From: Neckera pumila
Taxonomy: Eukaryota > Streptophyta > Bryopsida > Hypnales > Neckeraceae
Direction of reading: 5' to 3'
DNA length: 64,000 nt
Assembly (NCBI GenBank): GCA_963969595.1
Contig: OZ018411.1
Location: 8,744,501-8,808,500, forward strand
Made by a program: the position numbers and the translations under genes. Shown in pieces: positions 39,688 to 49,057 of the stretch. Under the pieces are notes generated by a model. The model saw only the letters and a list, made by a program, of their open reading frames with translations, made no database searches and was not told where the DNA came from. Every line of letters begins with the position of its first letter. Positions within the stretch are counted from its first letter, which is position 1.

Positions 39688-40780
39688 CTAGCTGATTCTG
39701 TCACAGGAATCGGAGTGGAGAGCAGCACAGACGGGATCGTCTTCACTCTTGCCTTGAAAGCTCAAGATGGCGCAGTAGATCTCCTTGTACACATCGTCGG
39801 GCGGCGGAACCGAAGACACCTGCACATGCGCAACAATTCCATTGAATTCTCTCGAAGGATTCTCTTGTGGTTATGGCAGTTGCATTCGACATTGGTAAGG
39901 AATGTGATTGTTCGTGATCGGCCATGGTTTAGGGTTACCTTCACCACAAGACCGGGCTGCAGGTTGTCGTAGAATTGTACTACAGGGAGTGACTCGCGCA
40001 GGAACGTGTCGAAGCGCTTCAGAATGGTGGCCCTATTGTCGTCGCTGCGTCCGCTGGTCTCGCCTCGCTTCAGCAACCTCTTCTCCATCTCCTCTTTCGG
40101 GCACTCCAGAAACACCACGAGCCGGGGCCTCCCGACCTGGCGCTCATCACGCGTCATTCCTCAGATGCATTTTTTTACGAGAAAATTTGGTTAGTCAGCG
40201 GAATCATCCGCTGCTGCTGAGTGCGTTACCTTCGTCTCGAAGATCTGCGCTTGTTCAACGGCGCGCGGAAATCCATCGATGAGGTATCCTTTGGCTGTTC
40301 TCTTGCCCTCCTTCATGGCTTGCTTGATGAGCTTCAGAGTCACCTCCACGGGAACCAATTTCCCGTCCTTCATCAATTGCTCGCACTCCCGCCCGATCTC
40401 GGTCCCTTCCTTGACCTCGTCGCGCAGCAAATCGCCGGCGGAGAGGTGCAAGTACCCGAAGTCTCGCACGATTCGGTCGCACTGCGTTCCTTTCCCCGAT
40501 CCCGGGCCACCTACAGACACTCACGGAAGATCGGTTAGGGTTTCAAGCAATCTGTTTGAGATTGATATTCTCTCTCGTTCGATTAGGGCTTCAAGCAATC
40601 TGTGTGAGATTGAATTCTCTCTAGTTCGATTAGGGGTTCAAGCGAGCTGAGAGACATTGAATTTTCTGTAGGCGCGAAATGTTACTCACCTAAGACGAAG
40701 ATGATGGGCCTGCTTTTGGGATGGCGATGGTTGTGGTGACAGATTTTCTTGTGTCCCATTGAGATTGAAGACTTGTTCAT
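39688..40780 (-). CDS. UMP-CMP kinase
   Basis: Four exons on the minus strand, 40780-40690, 40510-40230, 40136-39939 and 39819-39688, give 233 residues with intact phase. The enzyme transfers phosphate from ATP to UMP or CMP in pyrimidine nucleotide synthesis. Visible hallmarks are the P-loop [11 protein letters not shown] (about 31-41), the NMP-binding segment [20 protein letters not shown], the [15 protein letters not shown] segment leading into the lid, GRSDDN in the lid, and [18 protein letters not shown]. The N-terminus (about 22 residues before RPIIFVLG, Lys/His-rich) is longer than the cytosolic minimum but not a clear targeting peptide. The last exon adds about 25 residues beyond the usual C-terminal helix. 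Intron 1 is mostly minisatellite. Confidence 0.9.
40531..40668. repeat. intronic minisatellite, three 43-48 bp units
   Basis: Units start at 40531, 40579 and 40626, each TCGATTAGGGCTTCAAGC-like followed by a GAGATTGAATTCTCTCT-like part. The array fills most of the 179-bp intron 1 of the UMP-CMP kinase gene. Confidence 0.85.
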
Positions 40781-42541
40781 TATGTGGACGCCGCAAGCAA
40801 TGCAGACGAGGTACTGTGCTCACTCATGTCGCCAGACCTCCACCAACCTTCACCACATGAGAGTCGCATTAAATCTTGCCGCTGATTGTTAAGCAACGTG
40901 AGCTCGCACACTCTAACCATGGACGCTCATGGAATTCACCACTTCGACAGCATTTGCATTGCTTCACATGAGAGCTGCAATCAAGCTCCGTGCTGTGGGT
41001 ACTCACCAGGGCAAGTAAAAGGTACATTCTCATGTCCACCGCTCCATCAACTACCGCATGCTCGTTCGCTAAACTCACCAAGGCAATGTGTCTCAGCTGC
41101 AATTCGTCGTGATTTGATCACATTTCAGTTCAATTGATCGTTTGATTTGGAATGGCGAGCCTGGTGTCGTAGTTTCGAGCTTGTCCTCACAACCTGCAGA
41201 GCTCAGCTTTATGAATCCACTTCTGCGACACGGCCTGCAGCTTCGGTTGCATTGCATTGCCTGTCTTTTGACCTCAATGGATGTGACTTTTCACAGCTCA
41301 GAGTTGCAGTGCTTTGCAGCTATAGAAAATTTGATGTTGCTTGGAATCCTCCGTGTGTTTTCAAAAGTCACCGGAGAAAGAAGATGTGTCGTGGGAAGAT
41401 ATTCCATCTTCTACCAAGCAAGCAGGGCCGCTTGCAAAATCAAATAGCATTGAGGGTTAGGGTTTTAGAGTTCCAAGTGATAGCAGAGAAGAAACGATTG
41501 TTTTGGCAATCTCGTCATGCTCATAGAAACAGCACTCGGGCTGTCTGAGTTACCGAAGAAGGCAAATACATAATTGTGTTCCAAAACCTTATGAAAAAAG
41601 TGTTGTGCCCAAATTGAGAACAATCCTGTAGATTGCAGAGCAGGAATTCCGATTTACGCCAGCCTTAGGTTCAGGTTTTCTTCTTCGAGAGCATGGTGTT
41701 TGTCTCACATGAAACATATCTTCTCATTTTTTATCGTGATCTTACCTCATTTTTCTATGCTTCTGCAGAATTTCCTTTTCGGGCATTAAATTGTATCAAA
41801 TGGAAGCATTTGGGACTCACCAAATATCAGTTAGCGCATTTCTGTTCAGAAGATAAAACTCTAACCTCTACACTGATTTACCCTATATAATTAGTGCATG
41901 CGACACCAAGTTGCCAAAGTCACTGTTTTAAATTAGTGCACACTGGCTGCTCCAAATTCAGACTGATCAAAAAGAATTCAAGAATTTCAGAAACATAGAC
42001 ATGTCAAAGTAAATTGTAGGATAGTGTGAAAATTTGTGTAGTGAAGACAGAGTTGATGCTTTGCGTCTCAACAATGTAGTGAAACTTTTAGAGAGGAATT
42101 TGGGGATCATGGCAGCACAGTCGGCATGTGAAGGAGGATTATTAGATTTGATTTAATGCAATCGAGCATTTAACGCATACGCAAGTAATATTCCCTTCCT
42201 TAAATTGGACTGAGTGCTCCTCGATCTTGTCAAGGAAGCACAACTCTCATGTTGGAAGGCGGGCACCTCCCAAAACGCCCACCTTTGGCTACTGTGTCTA
42301 GTTAATATTATTAGACTGTTAAATTTTTGTACTTTTTTGTTGGCAAGTGAAAGGAGATTCCAACATACCAAAGAACACGACATTTGGATACTGTATGCAA
42401 AAGTTATGAAGAGTCAAAGTTTTTTTTGGTAGATATTTTTAAATTGTTTCTTTCACATAGGTACATATTGATTTTGGAGATGTAAATAGAGTGATGATGG
42501 TAGTTGTGGGTTAGTGACACTTTTGGGGATGCCTTCATTAA
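40781..42541. other. upstream flank of UMP-CMP kinase
   Basis: 40781-41700 has mixed composition and probably holds the promoter and leader of the minus-strand kinase gene. 41700-42541 is AT-rich. Open frames here show no recognisable motif. Confidence 0.35.
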
Positions 42542-43464
42542 CCCCTAAAGTTTCATGACTATGTTCTCACCAAAAACGCTCCAAAACTGCCATTTCTAAT
42601 ACAACTACCAAATTTTTGGAAAAAAACAATTTTTGACACATGTAACCGCAGGATCTTGTAGTATGATATTTTGAAAACATGTGGTAAAAATTTCAGAGAA
42701 TTCCACCGTGTGGATCATAAGATATAAGCATTCAAAGTCTTGAAAACCATTTTTTCAATCCTGCGAAAAACCGGGCAGCTGCACTTTGCAAGCTCACTTT
42801 TCAATGAAAAAATGCCAAAAAAGGTGGTGCTTCTTTGAATTCAGTTTTCTAAACAAGTTGTCTATATGCTTGAAAAATTTCACATCATTTCGAATTGTAC
42901 AACATATAGGAAAAAAATAGTAAGTAGAAAGAAGTAGAAAATAATTCAAAATACTAAATTGTTAAAATTTTAATCATGGAATTTTAAAAATACCAATCCC
43001 AACGGTTGCAATGTTGTAATAATCAATTTACATCCTAGGACTTTTTTTTTCCCAAAAATATTGAAAATTGAGTTAAATAAACGACTTTAAAGGTTTTTTT
43101 AGAGTAGACAATCCATAACTGCCTGCAAACCAAAAACCCTCATAACTTTTGACTCATTGAGTGAAATGGAATGACTCAAAGCTTTTTGAGTATATATAAA
43201 TGTAGAGAACCAATTTCAAAAAAAAATTCCAGAAAAAATGATTTTTTCTGATCTGCCCAAACTGCCCAGTTACAAAAAAAAGCAACATATTAGGTCACAA
43301 CTTTTGACTCGTATTTCAAAATGTCATGAAACTTGGTATGCATGAAGATATTCCTCGCCTTCACCTTCTATTAAAATTTCAGCCTCAAATATGGATATCT
43401 CTAGTCACATGTACCTGCCCAAAATTTCTATACGGCTGAAAAATGCATGTTGGTCCTTTAGGGG
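42542..43464 (+). mobile_element. TTAA-flanked TIR element, copy B (923 bp)
   Basis: Flanked exactly by TTAA at 42538-42541 and 43465-43468. Ends CCCCTAAAGTTTCATG and TGGTCCTTTAGGGG are inverse over CCCCTAAAG. Shared internal blocks with copies A and D include GTAACCGYAGGATCTTGTAG, GGAAAAAAATAGTAAGTAGA and ACTTTTGACTCGTATTTC. There is no long open frame. TTAA flanks with CCC-starting ends are the arrangement of the piggyBac superfamily, but the same sequence could be read as a TTA target of Harbinger type. Confidence 0.75.
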
Positions 43465-43468
43465 TTAA

Positions 43469-45150
43469 TCCTATAATTTCAGGACAACATTGATTTATCT
43501 TCTTAATGAGGACTCAAAATTAGTGTTATTAAGGAAGATATTGGAGAAATTATTACAATATGATTTTTTTTAGCCTGCACTAAATTATATCCTTTACGTG
43601 TAATGTAAATTTGGTTAAATTCAAATGGTTCTCCAAAATATTCTCCTCCCAAAAAAAGTTTTTTTTGAAAATTTTGTGATTGCCTAAAAATAAACATAAC
43701 CTCTAATCATAATTTTGACTCTATCATTATTTTGTACATGCACTCATAATCACCACTTATACAAATCATCAAAAATTGACTAGAATTTGGATGAAGGAAT
43801 AATCTAGCTTATTAGTAATTAGAAGAAAAAACATGCTAAAGTAGAAGAAGATAACATTATTCCCCAATAGAGAGATATTCACTTCTAAATTTCAACTTAG
43901 TTAGAAAATAACCAATAATTCATAGTAGAATTTTTCATAAATGTTCATGCTGAAAAGAATATGACATGCATCTAAATAGTGTATTTCCATAATATTACAT
44001 GTTCAATGACTTCTTTCAATGGCTTCTTAAAGATTCACGGAACCTCCTTTTTTTATTCAAATTCATATCATAGGTGATGATTTTTAAACCCGTTCCTTAT
44101 AAAAAGTTGTAGAAAATTCTACTTAACTGGACATGATTGAGCCAAATTTTACATTGTTTTTGCACTAACTACCTTAATTCTTCAAAGTCATGGCATCTAT
44201 TGTAGGAGACCCTAAACAAATGAAGTATATCCTAATATGTTGAAAAAGCAAGTTTTTTTACCTTTGTCTATAGCTTTGCAATGAGACTAGATGTGTCATC
44301 ACCTTGTGCTTTATGCTTCTTATGCAAGATTTGAAATTAGTTCATGCAATGAGAGGTAGAAAAGAATCCTTGCAAAAATGAAGATCTTATATTTCTTTAA
44401 GTTCTTCTTAGGTCATAATTTATTGTGCCAAAAAAGCTTCAAATCTAAATTCCTTTCTTTATTAGAAGTATTAGCTAGGGACTTAGGCTAAAAGAATGGG
44501 TTAAAAATAAATGGAATTTGCCAATCCTTCTTAAAAAAAGAATGTATATTTTCCAAAATTTAAATGAAAGTCACTAATAACAGATGGTTTAACCTTGTAA
44601 CTACACAACAACCTAGAAGGGTCTAATGGATGACAAAGAATCCTTCTATATAAGACATAAGCATAGATGTTCTTTCTCAGGGTTTTTATATAAAAATAGA
44701 AGACCTAGCCCAATAATTTTGACTTCTAAGAAGTGCTTTTGAATTTTATTTTTTTTAAACAAATGATTCATACAGTACCAAGAAGGATGATTTGTATAGT
44801 GACCAGCCTGACATTCTAGGGTTAATCCCATAGGATGCTGCGGACTAGAGTGGTCTAATGGATGACTTCACTGATTATTGTAAAAATAAAAAATGCATCT
44901 ATTGGTCTAATAGTTGGAGAATTTTGGACAACCTTGGTCATAGAGGGCCACGTCTTTATAGCAAGGTTGACCCCGTAAGAACACTTCAAGTTAAAGTCAT
45001 CTGATGGATGAATTTGCTATAGTGAAAGAAAATGCACCTATTAGTCCAATAATCGGAGATTTTCGTGACTACTTTAGTCATGGGCCCTGCATCTTTTCAT
45101 GGTTAACTATGTAAGGGTGGGTTGGTCTCCACAAAAAATCGTCCTTTTTG
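43469..45150. other. AT-rich intergenic sequence, no gene seen
   Basis: No coding or RNA feature is supported. Two diverged blocks near 44840-44990 and 44990-45120 share GTCTAATGGATGA- and GGAGATTTT-like words, suggesting an old duplication. Confidence 0.35.
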
Positions 45151-45312
<162 letters not shown>

Positions 45313-45909
45313 AATTATGAGAGGCCCATACCGCCGTTCACTGAATCTGGGCAGAATGAGGAACGGGCTTGAAACGGTCTCCCAAGGCCCCCAAAACCCC
45401 TCTTATGTTTTGCACATTATTGTTTATATCTTTGTACAGAAACATCATTTACCGGAATTTCATGAATTTTGTCATTAAGGAAGATTGTCTTTTCTAAATT
45501 CAAAAACTACATTGGATGAGTGAGAACTTAGTTGGATGAAACAGTGTCTCGAAACCCTCTGTTCATCATCCAAAATATGGACGTCGGAAAGCTTCAGGGT
45601 TTGCGGATGAACTTCTCCTTCGGAATGATTGTGACTGATTGGCTGTTCATTATTTCTTACACCCATGCAGTCTTTAACTACAGTAGGGTACGTGTCGCTC
45701 AACTAGCAAAGGAAAAAAAATAAAATAATGGCTGAGTTATCCCATCCCTTTCCTTCCTCCTGCCGGCACTGAACTCCGCTGATTGGAGGGACTGCAGGGG
45801 GGACAGCATGGGATTGGGCCACTTGTAAGCACACTGGGACTTAGAGATTGGTTGGGTCAAGTGAGCTCATCCAGTGCCACGGAATTATAGCAGTCTAATC
45901 TACGAAAAT

Positions 45910-46395
45910 GGGTACGTGGTCGGAAATGGGTCGGCTCCCTTTCGGGCTTTCCCCAAGACTTGGAGGTCTCATCAATTTGGACCAATTTGCTCAAACATAT
46001 AAGCTTACGACGCATATCCAACCACTTACGGAATTATGCGTAATTGGAATTTCTTGACTATGCAATTTTTCTCATATATATGCAAAAATAGAGTTTAGAA
46101 AGATTTTCTCAAGATTTTCCAAAAAATTTCTCTCAAAATATATAATTTTCCTGAATTTTTTAGTTGAAGATGACCTCTACTTGTCATATAGACCTTTTTA
46201 TTTCTAACCACGGGCTGCAAACAAATTAATCAAGGATTGGTTGCAATATTGAGAGACTTGTAGCCACACGTAATGTGTCATAATTATGCCGGGACCTATA
46301 CCATAATTGATTACTATTCATCTCCTTATGTACAAAAATACAACAACCTGTATCATGATAGGGGGGTGGGGGGTTAGAAATGGGTCACCTACCTT
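45910..46395. mobile_element. diverged relative of the 62252-62648 element
   Basis: Blocks in the same order as the element at 62252-62648: CTTACGGAATTATGCRTA, TGCAAAAATAGAGTT, TGAAGATGACCTC / TGAAGATTCTGTT, GGATTGGTTGCAATA / GGGTTGGTTGCAATA, TAATGTGTCATAA / TAATGTGCCACAA, and a right end AAATGGGTCACCTACC. The left inverted end is not clear, so this is a relic. Confidence 0.5.
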
Positions 46396-46639
46396 AAAAA
46401 ACAAACAAGAAACGTCCCGTTCAGAAGATGGGCAGATTATTTTCCGTATTCCCTTATTGACGTGTGAAATCCGTGTAATTGATGATTTTGAATTCAGTTT
46501 TGAATGCAATTTTCAAAATTTCTCAAAAAAAATTCTAGACAAGGTTAGATTTGCTTGCTAGAATAATGTCACAGTTGGGATTATTGTGATTCAATTCCAT
46601 GTTTAAACTATAAACAATTTCGTTTTTTCTTCAATCTTG

Positions 46640-47042
46640 AACCTCCCTCTGTTTATCAAATTTTTAATGGGTGAAAATGAAGTGTTTTTTTTCCCCAATT
46701 TTTTTTTGTAGATTTGAAATTCAACTATTTAGCATAAATAAGTAGAAAATCAAAACCAGTAGTGCAAAAAAATTTTATTAAAGAGATTCAAAGCCAAAAA
46801 AATCTAATTAGATAAGGTGCAGAAAAACTTCTTTTCTTCACTTTAAATGCAAATATCTTGCAATCTAAACGGTCAAAGTTTCTGAAATTCCTTCCACATA
46901 TTTATACACTAGTTGAGAATAAGATCCTATGGTTGGATATGCAAAGAAGAACAGTATTTGAAAATTGTTTCTCTTTGCAATAGAAATGACAGTTTTGAGT
47001 GGTTTTTGATAGGAAAATCACCTTGGTCCTTTAGGGGTTAAA
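46640..47042 (-). mobile_element. TTAA-family fragment, copy F, minus orientation
   Basis: Reading the minus strand from 47042: TTAACCCCTAAAGGACCAAGG, then a CAAAACTGTCATTTC block, an ACCATAGGATCTTATTCT block and a GCAAGATATTTGCATT block. This is the order of the first 400 bp of copy A. The remainder is lost. Confidence 0.6.
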
Positions 47043-47414
47043 TTTTATTTATTTTTTATTGGATTTTGTCTATAAGTCTTTGCATATAATTTTTGAAACG
47101 CTGTATAATTTGATGAGTAGATTATGAAATTTCAAAGTATTGATCATAGTAATCCACACCTATTAAAACTTTTATGCTTAAAGTTATAATAAGTAATTGA
47201 AATCAATACCTTAGAAATGTGTAGAAATTCATACAAATACTTTAAAAATATGAATGAGTAAAATTGAAAGTATTTAGACAAGTCCTGTCTTTTAAGGGTT
47301 AAACTCCAAAGACAAAGTTACCCTTTAAAGCTGCTACAACATGCTAAGATACAAACTAAAACCTCACCTTGCCAATGATCTTTCTAAACTAATTTCCTTG
47401 TACTTTCACTAGTA

Positions 47415-47554
47415 AGAAGAAATTTGCGTTGAGCTCAACAAAATCTACTTGATGTGTTTGTTGTGTCCAATGCAAAATTTGTATTTTTTCAATGCAGATT
47501 GGACACAACAAACACATCAAGTAGATTTTGTTGAGTTCAATGCAAATTTCTTCT
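47415..47554. mobile_element. near-perfect 140-bp hairpin (foldback MITE or small-RNA precursor)
   Basis: Arms of about 60 bp are nearly perfect inverses: AGAAGAAATTTGCGTTGAGC at the left end against GTTCAATGCAAATTTCTTCT at the right end, sharing CAACAAAATCTACTTGATGT. The loop is about 18 bp near 47485. Very few mismatches are present. Confidence 0.85.
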
Positions 47555-47860
47555 AATGTTCGTATTGAGAAACAAAATAATATGTTCAAGAGGCATGATC
47601 CCTGTAACTTCAACTACATGACTTCCAAAGGCCTATTTTATCATTCAATGTCCAAATCTTCTTGGAATTATTGCATATGTTTACTTACAATCCTTTATTG
47701 TAACAATCTATTAACACATATATTGTACATTATAACATTACTTTAGATCCATCATAGAAGAAGTCTCATTCAAATTTCAAGAAATATGATGAACTTGATT
47801 TACACCAAATATCAAGAAAGTACAAGTCATCAAGTGTAAGTTAGGGATTCAATAAACAAG

Positions 47861-47966
47861 GACAAAGTCTACACTCAACCTTGTGGAAAAAATGCCACAT
47901 GTATCAGAAAAAGGACAGGTGTACACTCAACCTTGTGGAAAAAATGCCACATGCATCAGAAAATGG
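47861..47966. repeat. two tandem copies of a 53-bp unit
   Basis: ACACTCAACCTTGTGGAAAA and AAATGCCACATGTATCAGAA occur in both copies, which start at 47861 and 47914, nearly identical. The copy pair suggests recent duplication. Confidence 0.85.
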
Positions 47967-48510
47967 GTTGGCCCATTTCAGTGTGCCAACCTCCGTGTCA
48001 ACTCAGTATCAAAGTAGGCACCAAAGTATCTTGATAGGATTTCATGCACCATAACTTATTCACTTGCCCTAAAGTTCCTAATGTGGTTCCCCACAAATTG
48101 ACATGAAATCCGATTTGTTATGTAACAGATTCTCAGGATATACTGGGATTTGGCAGTTACTGAGTTTGCAATTAGATGATTCCATAGTGTGGCAATGTAC
48201 ATGATCAATCAACAGTAGACCATTGAACATGTTATTCCCTAAAGAAATCAATCTACAATGACGAGCAAAATCCAACGAAACAATCTTTGCATTGCTGCGT
48301 TGCAGCAGGATCCAAACGAAGTTTCACAAAAGAAGCAGAAACAGCTATCAAAAGATTGGGTCATTCACAGCATGCGCACACACAATATTTTACATTTAAG
48401 GCAACTGCCAATTTTATTTCAAAAGACTCACACAAGAGTGGTCAGCAAATTGCCAATAACACCTTTCCCAGTTATTATTCATCCCTTCCACTGGGATGCG
48501 TCGTTCAGAC

Positions 48511-48730
48511 CTTGGAGTGGTGGACATTCTTAAAAGCTCCAGCATACCTCGGAGTGGTGAGGCATTTTTGAAGGCTTCAGCAGACCTCGGTGTGGTGGGC
48601 GTTTTTAGCTCCATCAGACCTCGGAGTGGAGGGCGTTCTTGAAAGCTTCAGCAGACCTCGGAGTGGTGAGCCCTCTTGAAAAACTCCAGCAGACCTCAGT
48701 GTGGTGGACATTCTTGAAAGCTCCACCACA
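48511..48730. repeat. six copies of a 34-38 bp minisatellite downstream of NBR1
   Basis: Units of the form CCTCGGAGTGGTGGACATTC then TTGAAAGCTCCAGCAGA. They lie 330-550 bp past the NBR1 stop codon, in or near its 3' flank. Confidence 0.85.
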
Positions 48731-49057
48731 CCTTCGGATCCTCACGACTTCCTAACTTCTATAAACATCCTTCCTCGTGAATACGGAAAAGAGTTACAAC
48801 CAAAATCTACTTCTACAAACTCCAAAACAACGCTGTCCCGAGAGAAAGTCTCAAAAGACGAGGAACACCAAAAAACACGCAAGATTCAAGCCTTAAGGAT
48901 GAACATAAAGCTGCAATCGCAACCATTTATTCTAACCGCGCTATATACAGAAGTATTCTCGGAGAAGGTCGATGTCTTCTGGAGTTTCGAGGGTCAAAAA
49001 TGACTCTGACTCTAAACGACTCCAAAATCTAGAGACCAACTCCAAACGCCTTCAGAC

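Noticed and set aside
48511..48730. Possible CRISPR-like array
   Set aside because: Units are contiguous imperfect repeats with no unique spacers, and the genome is a plant nucleus.
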